Source: Dictyostelium firmibasis (taxonomy: Eukaryota; Evosea; Eumycetozoa; Dictyosteliales; Dictyosteliaceae). From it: DNA of 27,500 nt. Positions 1-9,700 of the stretch are shown in pieces. The stretch's first letter is position 1; each line of letters opens with the position of its first letter. The position numbers and the translations under genes are program-made. The stretch is from positions 535,001-562,500 of the forward strand of contig CM069767.1 of the NCBI GenBank assembly GCA_036169595.1. Direction: 5' to 3'. Under the pieces are notes generated by a model. It was not told the DNA's origin and did not search any database. It saw nothing but the letters and a program-made list of their open reading frames with translations.

Positions 1-883
1 TTTTATTGACAGGAGAAATTTTATTATTTTTTTTGTTTTTTATTTAATTTTTTTTTTTGATTTCTGTTTTCTAAAAAAAACTTTTTTTTTTTTAAATCTC
101 AATTTTTTTTTTTTTTTTGTAAATTTACAAAATCTATTTTTAAAACAATTCAAATTATTTTCCGTTATAATTTTTTTTTTTTTTCCCACCCAAGATCCAT
201 TTAAAAAACATTATTTTTAGAATTAAAAAGTCGTTGAAAAAGAGATTTTTAATTTTTCAATTGTTTTGTTTTTAATTTTGTTGGAGTTTTATTTTTTTTT
301 TTTTTTTTTAATTTTACTTTTTCTACTCTTTTTATTTTAATTTTATTTTATTTTATTTTAATACACTTTTTTTTTTTTTTTATGCAACACTTTAGATTTA
401 TTTTACAGTGACTTGTTTTTTTTAATTTTTTTCTTAATCCTAATTAAATGAAATTATCTTTACTGTTTACTTTTTTAAATTTTTTAATTTTTATATATGG
501 AAATATTGTTAGAATAGGTTTTTACTGGGGTGATGATTGAATATGTTTTACCTACTCATTGCCAATCAAAAAATTATTTTTAATATTATGATATTTATAA
601 TTAAAAATTTCATTTTGTTGGGAAAATTAAAAATTATATTTTCTCCTCAATATGAAGTTTTTAATTATAAATATCTTTATTTTAAAAATTATTTATTCAA
701 TAGGTAAAAAATGTATTTAATAAAAAAAAAAATTATTTTTTAAATTTGGTTTTTATTTAGTTTAATTTTTTTAAATTTTTTTGTTTTTAAAATTTTTTTT
801 TTTTCATACTCTTCTCATATAAACATATACATAATTTATTTTTTCATTATCAATATCAATAAAAACTTTATCAAATTTTAAAA
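1..883. other. A+T-rich intergenic region with upstream sequence of the next gene
   Basis: This stretch is almost all A and T, with many T runs of 8-20 and a short (TTTTA)n run near 332-360. I see no convincing coding sequence on either strand. At its right end a T run (about 793-804) is followed by TATAAA at 818-823, roughly 60 bp before the ATG at 884. That is a common Dictyostelium core-promoter arrangement, so the last ~100 bp are probably the promoter of the 884-1342 gene. A less A+T-rich patch at 510-570 has no recognisable identity. Confidence 0.6.
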
Positions 884-1223
884 ATGCAATTTACTAAAAC
901 TTCAAGAAAAGAAATTTCACCAACAGTAATTTCCAATTTATTAGAATTTTACAGTAGACAAATTTTAAACTTTAAACGTAAAAATAGTAGATGGTTTTGT
1001 TCTAAAGGTGTAATTTCCATTTTAAAGGAATTATATTTAAAATCAATTTCAATTTTAACAACATCACCAATTTTGAATATTAACTCTTCTTTAAATTCAA
1101 ATTCAAATTCGTTTTCAATACCATCATTATCACCAGTATCATCATCAACAAAATATATGTATAATGATGATGATAATGATAATGATTATTATTATGGTTC
1201 AACAATTCAATACGAACCATTTG

Positions 1224-1312
<89 letters not shown>

Positions 1313-1342
1313 GAACAACAACAAGAACAACAATTCTTGTAA
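884..1342 (+). CDS. Hypothetical Gln-rich protein, 152 aa
   Basis: A single-exon reading frame of 152 residues starts at an ATG in good context (AAAA just upstream) behind an oligo-T/TATA promoter. Residues 1-60 are non-repetitive, basic and of balanced composition, with Trp and Cys. Residues 60-90 are Ser/Asn-rich, then comes an acidic Asp/Asn/Tyr stretch. The last ~35 residues are almost pure Gln encoded by CAA, ending in Glu-Gln repeats. I recognise no domain and no signal peptide. The normal N-terminal composition and promoter argue for a real gene. The abrupt end right after the Gln run, next to an unrelated antisense fragment, could instead mean a gene truncated by rearrangement. Confidence 0.55.
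1207..1329 (+). repeat. (CAA)n microsatellite within coding sequence
   Basis: A near-perfect run of CAA triplets from about 1225 to 1330, with a few GAA interruptions near its end, encodes poly-Gln in the 152-residue protein. Runs of this kind are very common in Dictyostelium coding sequence and expand or contract by replication slippage, so its length probably varies between strains. Confidence 0.85.
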
Positions 1343-1473
1343 AATAATGAATTCCCATTCTGAATGGTGTCTGGATCAATAAGTTTATCTTTAATGCAAT
1401 CAAAGTACCATTTCAATGTAACGAATTTTTTATGTCTTTGATTGATTTTGTGTTGTGGTCTTACCAAACACAA
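1343..1473 (-). pseudogene. BRCT-domain-like C-terminal fragment, antisense
   Basis: Read on the minus strand, this segment encodes about 45 residues containing VTLKWYFDCIKDKLIDPD. This fits the end of a BRCT domain: a conserved Trp, then the D-C-I motif of the last helix, then the acidic/Pro turn. BRCT domains bind phosphopeptides in DNA-repair proteins, but only the last third of a domain (normally ~90 residues) is present. A stop lies just upstream in frame, and at the other end the frame runs into the antisense of the CAA repeat. I infer a broken gene fragment. It could also be a last exon whose upstream exons I cannot see, although no neighbouring exon is evident before the tRNA gene. 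Confidence 0.4.
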
Positions 1474-1511
1474 GCAAACTTATATAAGTTTTACTGTTAT
1501 TTGGAAATGTA

Positions 1512-1561
1512 GTGGTACGCGAAACTTTTTTTTTTTTTACCTATGATATGTGGTACGCGAA
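1512..1561. repeat. 12-bp direct repeat GTGGTACGCGAA, two copies
   Basis: The identical 12-mer GTGGTACGCGAA occurs at 1512-1523 and again at 1550-1561, 38 bp apart and separated by a T run. A G+C-containing 12-mer repeated this closely is unusual in this composition. It lies about 100-150 bp beyond the 3' end of the tRNA-Leu gene, a zone where Dictyostelium retroelements often insert, so it may be a remnant of an insertion. Its role is unknown. Confidence 0.6.
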
Positions 1562-1617
1562 GCTGTAATAAGTGTTTGGGGTGCGACCAAAGCTATTTTT
1601 GTTTTATTGCCCTTTAT

Positions 1618-1633
1618 GGGGATCGAACCCTTG
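1618..1633 (-). promoter_or_regulatory. External B-box-like element downstream of tRNA-Leu
   Basis: On the minus strand this reads AAGGGTTCGATCCCC, a near-consensus RNA polymerase III B box (GGTTCGANNCC), about 30 bp past the 3' end of the tRNA-Leu gene. Many D. discoideum tRNA genes are reported to carry an extra 'ex-B' box in the 3' flank, so this is the likely explanation. The alternative is the decayed T-arm of a second tRNA. I find no matching 5' acceptor or anticodon arm around it, which disfavours an intact second tRNA gene. Confidence 0.5.
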
Positions 1634-1659
1634 GATATGGGTTCTCTCCGCTAAAATTT

Positions 1660-1741
1660 TGTAAGCTAAGGGATTCGAACCCTTGTATCAATGATATTGC
1701 AGCCTTAATGCAACCCCTTAGACCAGCTCGGGCAAGCTTAC
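1660..1741 (-). tRNA. tRNA-Leu, anticodon AAG
   Basis: The minus strand folds into a complete class II tRNA. The acceptor stem GTAAGCT/AGCTTAC is a perfect 7 bp. A D arm closed by CCC/GGG carries the loop GG. The anticodon stem TTGCA/TGCAA holds loop TTAAGGC, giving anticodon AAG, which reads CUU leucine codons. The long variable arm TATC-ATT-GATA and the T arm AAGGG-TTCGAAT-CCCTT complete the fold. Discriminator A is at 1660, CCA is not encoded, and there is no intron. The A-box region and the B box GGTTCGAATCC form the internal Pol III promoter, and TTTT shortly past the 3' end (1653-1656 as AAAA on plus) is a likely terminator. The long variable arm agrees with a leucine tRNA. Confidence 0.95.
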
Positions 1742-1774
1742 TTTTATATTTTTTTAAATTTTATAGCTAAATTA

Positions 1775-1976
1775 AATATAAGGTGTGGGGGGCTTAGCAT
1801 AGTGGTTTCACACTGAATAACACAGCCTCCATGGCCTTGGTTCAAGTCTTGGTCATACCACGAATTAACGTGGTCACAGAAAAAAAAACTTTAAATTAAA
1901 AATTAAAAATAATTAATAAATAAAAACAAGATTCGAACACATCCAATTGGATGAGGTTATTAAAAAAAAAAAAAAA
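1775..1976 (+). mobile_element. tRNA-like (SINE-like) repeat, array unit 1
   Basis: The unit begins after AAATATAAGG. It contains an A-box-like TTAGCATAGTGG (1794-1805) and, 45 bp on, a B-box-like GGTTCAAGTCT (1839-1849), the spacing of an internal Pol III promoter. GGGGGCT (1788-1794) can pair with AGCCTCC (1824-1830). A hairpin ACCACG-AATTAA-CGTGGT (1857-1874) follows. Then come an A-rich spacer, a distal module with palindrome CATCCAATTGGATG (1940-1953) preceded by GATTCGAAC (a B box on the other strand), and a terminal A run. The A run and Pol III boxes suggest a tRNA-derived SINE. It could also be an end fragment of a tRNA-gene-targeted non-LTR element. No coding capacity is visible. Confidence 0.6.
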
Positions 1977-2171
1977 AATATAAGGTAGTGGGGGGCTTAG
2001 CATAGTGGTTTCACACAGAATAACACAGCCTCCATGGCCTTGGTTCAAGTCTTGGTCATACCACGAATTAACGTGGTCACAGAAAAAAAATTTTTAAATT
2101 AAAATAATTAATAAATAAAAACTAGATTCGAACACATCCAATTGGATGAGGTTATTAAAAAAAAAAAAATT
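1977..2171 (+). mobile_element. tRNA-like (SINE-like) repeat, array unit 2
   Basis: This is a second, nearly identical copy in direct orientation, offset 203 bp from unit 1. It has the same A-box-like and B-box-like motifs, the same ACCACG/CGTGGT hairpin, the same distal palindrome (2135-2148) and the same terminal A run. A T run (TTTTT) just after the hairpin could stop Pol III. The high identity to unit 1, including non-functional spacers, suggests recent duplication or two insertions at one site. Confidence 0.6.
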
Positions 2172-2302
2172 AAATATAAGATTATTTTGGGGGCATTGTG
2201 GTTTCACACTGAATAACACAGCCTCCGTGGCCTTGGTTCAAGTCTTGGTCATACCACGAATTAACGTGGTCACAGAAAAAAATTCAAATTAAAATAATTA
2301 AT
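2172..2302 (+). mobile_element. tRNA-like (SINE-like) repeat, array unit 3 (shorter)
   Basis: The third direct copy keeps the G run, GTGGTTTCACAC, the B-box-like GGTTCAAGTCT and the ACCACG/CGTGGT hairpin. It has lost several bases in the A-box region (GGGGGCATTGTGG instead of GGGGGCTTAGCATAGTGG), so internal Pol III promotion is probably weakened. The distal palindromic module is absent and the copy ends in an A+T-rich tail. Confidence 0.55.
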
Positions 2303-2527
2303 AAATATAAGATTATATAATAACTAAAATTGTAAAATCTAATTTAAACCTCATGAAAATACAACCTGGAAAAATTCAGTCAAACCTGGAAATCTGAATC
2401 AATGAATATTCAATTAACAAAATATCTATAGGAATACCAATCCTATAATTATATTGATTATACTATAATTAAATAAAATGAAACATGTGTTTGAACACAT
2501 TTGGATGGTTATTAAAAAAAAAAAAAT
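2303..2527 (+). mobile_element. Degenerate fourth unit of the tRNA-like array
   Basis: The unit start (AAATATAAGATTAT, near 2303) and a decayed distal module (GTGTTTGAACACATTTGGATGGTTATT plus A run, about 2487-2527) are recognisable; the first 20 bases are GTGTTTGAACACATTTGGAT. The box A/B and hairpin core between them is missing or unrecognisable. The middle holds only A+T-rich sequence with a short repeat AACCTGGAAA (about 2364 and 2384). This looks like the oldest unit in the array. Confidence 0.4.
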
Positions 2528-3641
2528 ATATTTTATAAAATTTTAATAGCAAAATTTAAATTTTAAAATAGTAAAATTATATTATGTATACAATAAAATA
2601 AGATAATAAAAATGAATATAGAATGTTTGAAAACACTAAATAATAATAAAAATAGAAATTTATTAATTATAATATAATTATTTAAACTATTATTTTTTGG
2701 AATTTGTTATTGGTATAAAGTAAGTGAGTGGATAATAAAATCCATTAAACAAAAACAATAGATAAATAAATAATTTATTTATTGGTTTAACTATTTTACA
2801 ATTAAAAAATTTCCATATTTGTATTTGCATACTTTTTATTATCCTTTAAGATGAGTTTCTTTTATACCTTAGTCTATGTTATAATTTATTGTCCTTTTTA
2901 ATTGTATAATTACTACAATCAACTGTAATAACCCATTACAATGCCATATAGTAAAGTTAGCTATATTGTTTCATTTTTGAGATAGTTTAGAATTAATTAC
3001 AATACTCTTTAACATACTTTAAAATGAAGTATTTTAATTATTTATTATTATTAAAATATTTTGAGAACTGTTGGTTTGAAAAAAAAAAAAAAATAATAAT
3101 AATTTACTTAATTAAGGGCTGTATGTTCACTTTAGTAACCAAAATCCTATGAAAATGTTGGTAAGAAATAATAAAAAATTTAAAAAAAATTTTAAAAATA
3201 AATATATTAATATTTTATAAATTCTATGATATACACTCCCATTCTCCTCCCAAATAATACCAAACTCAATTTATTTTAATAAATATTGTGAAAATCCATG
3301 CTAAATGAATTTATGTACATACATCTTATTAACACCCCACAAAAAAATATATAATTCATATTTTTTTTTTTGATATATTTATCTGAATTTATGTAGAATA
3401 ACCAGGATAACCCCTTATTTGAAAAAACAAATCATTTTTTTTTAATTTTTATTATTTTTTTTTTTTTATTAAATTTTTTTATATAAAACACCCAATATAG
3501 TAAATATAAAAAATAAATAATTTATATTTCAAAAAAAAAAAAAAATTATAAATTTAAAAAATTTATCGCCATTATTATTTTTATTAATATTTTCTCTTCT
3601 CTAATAAAAAAAAACAAAGAAAAAGAAAAATAAAGAAAATA
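2528..3641. other. A+T-rich intergenic region
   Basis: About 1.1 kb without convincing coding sequence on either strand; stops are frequent in all frames. It holds A and T homopolymers and short AT-rich inverted repeats. The last ~100 bp, rich in A and ending in AAAATA before the ATG at 3642, is probably the 5' UTR and promoter of the next gene. I see no snRNA-type promoter or known RNA gene. Confidence 0.6.
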
Positions 3642-4889
<1,248 letters not shown>

Positions 4890-5531
4890 ATAAATTAGAA
4901 AGAAATTATATCTAAAACATTTTATTAAATATAATTATAAAAAAACTTGTGATATAATTTTCGAAAGCTTCCTCTAAATTTTTTTTTTTTTTAAAGATAC
5001 AAATCATTTTCTTTTTTGTCTAATAAAATTTTTAAAACTTTATTTAACTATGAAGAAAAGAGTTTTCAAGATTTTTAAATAATATCACAAAATGCAACGT
5101 CTAAAAAAAAAAAAAAATAAAAAAATATAAAAAAAATAAAAAAAAATTAAAAATAAAAAAAAAAAAAAAAAAAAATTTAAAGTTTCGAGCACACATTCAC
5201 ATTTTCTTTAATTTTCATTTTATTTAATAACCAAATTGATTATGCACCTACACAAAATTTTCACAAGATAAATAGAAAAACTTAAGACATATTCAAAAAA
5301 TAACATGTTTTACAATATAACATAAATATTAATAATAAAAAAAATAAAAAAAATTTAGACAATTAAATAACAAAGAAATTTTTTTTTTTTTTTTTTTACC
5401 ATACTATAAATATAAATAGAAATATTTTACATTCAACATACACTCACACTCACACACATACATTATAAACAAATAAACACACCCACGAAATTTAATAAAT
5501 TAATAAAAAATATACAAAAAAAAAAATAATA
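4890..5531 (+). promoter_or_regulatory. Intergenic region with promoter of the PQ-loop gene
   Basis: The left part is A+T-rich 3' flank with A and T runs and no coding sequence. From 5379 the layout is that of a Dictyostelium promoter: a 19-base T run (5379-5397), then TATAAATATAAATA (5405-5418), then a CA-rich leader (about 5433-5465, ACACTCACACTCACACACAT) and an A-rich run up to the ATG at 5532. Transcription probably starts within the CA-rich leader. Confidence 0.6.
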
Positions 5532-6452
5532 ATGGAAGATAATGGAGAGATACCATATAAACTTGAATTATTATATTATACACTCGGTATACTCTCCAGT
5601 GTATTATTTGGGGTACAATATTTACCACAGATGTATTTAAATTTTAAAAGGAAATCAGTACAAGGATTTTCATCATCAGGTATAATCATAAAATTGGTTG
5701 GTGCATCATTTCTTTTTGTAAATAGTTGGTTAACTGGTGAGTCAATGCCAATCGTTTTCTATGGTCTAATAAATGTATTTCAACATACAATTTTTATGTT
5801 TCAATTTTCAATATATGATACAGTTAAAGGTGCTACAAAATATTTACCTTGGATAGGTTTCCCAATAATACCTTTTTTAATAGGTTTACAATATCCTGGT
5901 TCAATGTGTAAGTTATAAGAGAGAAAGAAAAAGAAAAAGAAAAATAAAAATAAATAAAAATAAAAAGAGATAAATAGAGACCAATTGGAAAAGATAATTA
6001 TTATTAGGTTTATATACTTATGTTTCATCTTCCCTTCACCATTATTATTTGTAATTATTTTAGTTATAACAAATTCATTTAAACCGATTACTCAATTATT
6101 AAGTCATTTACCACAGGTAATTTTATGTTACCAATCGAAATCAACAACAGGAGTATCATTACCTTCACAATATTTAAATTTTATAGGAGGAATTGCTGGT
6201 GTTATAAGTATGTATATAAAATTATAAAAATATATCAAGATAAATAAACCATACCCTCTCTAATCAATTTATTATTTTTTAAATCAATTACGTATGTTGT
6301 GTAATATAGTGTGCTTAATTATACCACCCATTTCAACTTTAACATATTTAATTTATATAAATAGTGTAATCCAAGCAGTTTCATTATTTTTTATGTATTT
6401 TATTTATGATTTTAGGAAAGGTAAAGTTTCCGTTCATAATCATGAAGTTTAA
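5532..6452 (+). CDS. PQ-loop repeat membrane protein, ~220 aa, three exons
   Basis: Exons 5532-5907, 6064-6207 and 6310-6452 join in phase 1 (introns GTAAGTTA..TTTTAG and GTATGTAT..ATATAG), giving about 220 residues. It has seven predicted helices and two PQ-loop motifs: QYLPQMYLNFKRKSVQGFS at residues 29-47 and HLPQVILCYQSKSTTGVS near 140-157. The paired PQ-loop, seven-helix layout is that of the cystinosin/PQLC/SWEET superfamily, whose PQ-loop members export amino acids or other small solutes from lysosomes or move solutes across endomembranes. The substrate cannot be read from the sequence. There is no signal peptide, as usual for the shorter members, and the C-tail is short and basic (FRKGKVSVHNHEV). 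It is tail-to-tail with the RA-PH-CH gene. Confidence 0.9.
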
Positions 6453-6762
6453 AAAAATAAAAAATAAAAAAAAAAATAATAATAATAATATAACAATAAT
6501 AAAAATATCAATCATATATTAATGATAAAAGAAAATAAATTAATATTATAATAAATGTTAAAGTGTAAAAAAAAAAAAAAAAAAAAAAATTTAATCATTC
6601 ATTTAAAATAGATTTAAATTTTATTATTTTTTAATTTTCCTTAATTTTGATATTATTATTTTAATAACAATTATTAATTTTTTTATTCTAATATTTCATC
6701 TGTTTTGTTTTTATTTGTTTTTTGCTTTTTGTTATTGTTTTTTTTTTTTTTTAATATATATT
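6453..6762. other. A+T-rich spacer between convergent genes
   Basis: About 310 bp between two stop codons that face each other. It holds A runs on the left (with AATAAA-like signals near 6530-6555) and T runs on the right, consistent with polyadenylation signals for both genes. No coding sequence or RNA gene is visible. Confidence 0.6.
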
Positions 6763-9700
6763 TTATTTCGATGATATAGGTCTATGATTTGAAATTAATA
6801 ATCTACGATCAATATCATTCTTTTTGAAAACGAATCTATCGATTTTATCTTCAGCTTCCAATAAGATTTCATCATCATCCAAAACTCTCTCTAAACCATC
6901 TCTTACGATGTGCAATGAGTATTCAAATTCTTCAGTTGATGATACTTTCATCTTTTTAATTACCATATCTCTTACGGTACCACAAATTGTGTCATAACCA
7001 ATTGCAAAACTACAGAATAAAACATCACCAAATCCTTCTAAACAAATTCTAACAACAACTCTACCTTGTGTATTTTTTGGTGGTGGCTTATGTGGTTGAA
7101 CCTCTTGTTGTTCTTTTTCTTCACTATTAATTGTTAAATTTGATGAATTTATTGATGTCGTTGAATTTTGTGTTGAGGTAGTTGTCAATTGTTCATTTGA
7201 TTCATTAGTTGTCGATTTATTATTTACTAAACCAGATTGTTTATCAATTATACTTTGTTGTTCTTTTGTTAAAGTTGGTAATGGTTTTCTAACTTTTGAA
7301 GTCAAAGATCTTGTTTTAGTTTCATCCTCACCATTTTCATTATTAATATTACTATTTGATAAATCTGGTGAACTTGCTAAAAATGTAGAGTCATTTTGTG
7401 AAGTTATGGTGGTGCTTGTTGTTGAAAGTTTATAACCATCATTGATTGCAGTTTTCTTATCAATACTATTAATAATATCATCTAATGATGATAATACTGA
7501 TGAATTGTCTGCAAAGATATCAATTGATTTATGTTTATTTGTAACCACTTCCGTTGTTGACACTAATTCTATCTTATTGTTATTATATTTGCTAGTACTA
7601 CTACTGCTACCAAATTTAAGGAAACTATTAATATGTTCTTCTTCATCTTGTAATCTATTATATTCATTTTGGAACATTTCCAATTCTGAATTGGTTTGTT
7701 CATCCTCTTCAATGGTAGTATTAACTTGTGATGTACGAATGAATGATGAAGGTGGAGTTGTAGTTGGTGAGGTTGATGATATTACAATGTCCTCCAATAA
7801 CTTAAATGTGTCCATGTCATTTTCATCATGTTTTCTCTCCGATCTTTCTTTTTTCTCTTTTTCGAGTTTTTCTCTTTTGTCTTTTTCCTCTCTTTCTTTA
7901 TCTTCTTTTTCTCTTTGAGCTTTTGCAATTTTCTCCAATTTAGCTTTCTCTAATCTCTCTTTGGAAATTCTAGCTTCCTCTTCTAACTTTCTAATTCTGG
8001 CTTCTTCCTCAGCTTCTTCATCATCGATTTGTTTTTGTTTTTCTTCCAATTCTCTTTGTCTTGCTTCTTCTGCTTCTCTTTCTACTGCCTCTGCTTTTCT
8101 TTCTGCTTCTAATGCAGCTTCCTCTTCTTCTATTCTTAGTCTTTCTTCTTGTTCTTGTTGTTCTAATAATCTTTGTTGTTCTTCTTCTTCTTGTTGTTGT
8201 TGTTGTTGCTGTTGTTTTCTTAATAATTCTTGTTCTTGTTCTTCTTTTTCTTTTTCAAGTCTAGCTTGTTTTTCTTTTTCTAATTGTGATGTTCTTGGTA
8301 CTGGTGCTGGTTTAGGTGATGATGTTGGTGATGATGTAGTAGTGGTTGTGGTTGGTTGTGGTAATGGTTTTGAAACTGGTTTCAATTTCAATGGTGCTGT
8401 TGCTGGTTTTTTGATTGTGGTTCCTATTGGTTGTTTTGGTGTTAATGTTGGTGATGTTGCTGGTGATGTTGCTGGTGATGTTGCTGGTGATGTTGTTGTT
8501 GTTGTTGGTGGTGCAGCAGTTGTTGGAGGTAGTTTTCTTGGCGGTAATTTTGAAATTGTTTTTTTTAAAGGAACAGTTGTTGGTTTTGGTGGCTCATTAG
8601 TAGCAGTTGAAGCGACCGAAACTGAAGATTCTTTTTCTTTTTCTAATTTTTCTTTTTCATCTTTTTCTTTTTTTAATCTATCTTCTTCATCTTTTTTCTC
8701 TTTCATTAGTTTCAATTGTTTATCACGAATACTGATGGTTTGTTCTGGTTCTACTGATGGTCTTGGATTTATACAAGATTGAAGGAATTTTGATTTATCT
8801 TCTTCTTGACCAGATAGGTAGATATAATAGAAAGAAAGATAGATTAAGAAAGACTTCTCATCCAATTGATCATCATTCCAGAAGGAACTATCTACAACCA
8901 TTGGAATTGAAAGAAAATTAAAAGCTGCTTCAATGATTTGTTGAGCTTGATCTTGTTTAGATTTAATCTTTTGAAGTGAACTGAAATCCAATGTATTAGA
9001 ACCAGCGAATTTATTAACTAATACAGCGAATACCATTGGATTACGTAGTGATGATGGTGAATCTACTATTATCTGTTTAGAGGTTTCTTGTAGAACTATA
9101 CTTGAACACCATGAAATTAATTTATCACGTACATTGAATTCTTTACCTTCACAATTACAGAAATAAGAGATAAACATTGACCAAAGAATACGTACGATAA
9201 TTTTTGCAACTTTACATTCTGTCACATCGGATGAAAGAATTCTACCATAGTCACAACCACATTTTGTCTTTAAAATCTCTAAACATTTATCTATATTACT
9301 TTGCATTTCATACACTGATTTACCTTTACGATAGGAGATGGTTTGATTGAATAAATCTTCAATTAAATTAACAAATACAATACCATCGCTAAATGCACTT
9401 AATACTTCTGTCTCTTCCACTTTTATACTTTTACCCTCTAATATATGATTAACCCATTGAATTAATGTTGATACCAATGTTGTAGTATTCTCTGCTTTAG
9501 ATTGTAATTTAACTCCTAAATCTTTTGAATTTGGTATAAATCCACCACTTCCACCACCACCACCAATACCGATACCACCTCCCATTAGCATACCACCTGC
9601 CATTGGTGAACTATTTTTAATGATATTCGGTTTTGAACCTGGTGTATAGCTCATGGTCGCTTGTAATTCTTGTGCCCATGAAACAATCTCTGATTCAGAT

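Noticed and set aside
1080-1403. Frames encoding poly-Val (minus) and poly-Asn (plus) across the CAA repeat
   Set aside because: Alternative-frame readings of the same CAA microsatellite; only the poly-Gln frame has a normal N-terminal region and promoter.
1600-1660. A second tRNA gene beside tRNA-Leu
   Set aside because: A T-arm-like GGTTCGATCCC is present, but no matching acceptor, D or anticodon arms are found; an external B box explains it better.
3300-3345. CCCCACAAAA as a possible snRNA-type upstream element
   Set aside because: It only loosely resembles the upstream element known for Dictyostelium small RNA genes, and no class I RNA-type 5' motif or hairpin follows at the expected distance.
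7442-7918. A 158-residue plus-strand open frame with Ser/Leu runs
   Set aside because: Antisense shadow of the RA-PH-CH coding sequence; its composition follows from the opposite strand.
7961-8782. A 273-residue open frame on the plus strand, rich in Ser, Cys, Leu, Gly and Val
   Set aside because: It is exactly antisense to the coiled-coil and Pro/Thr-rich part of the RA-PH-CH gene. Its Ser/Cys and Leu/Val runs are the complement of Glu/Lys/Gln and Thr codon runs, and it has no independent domain or promoter.
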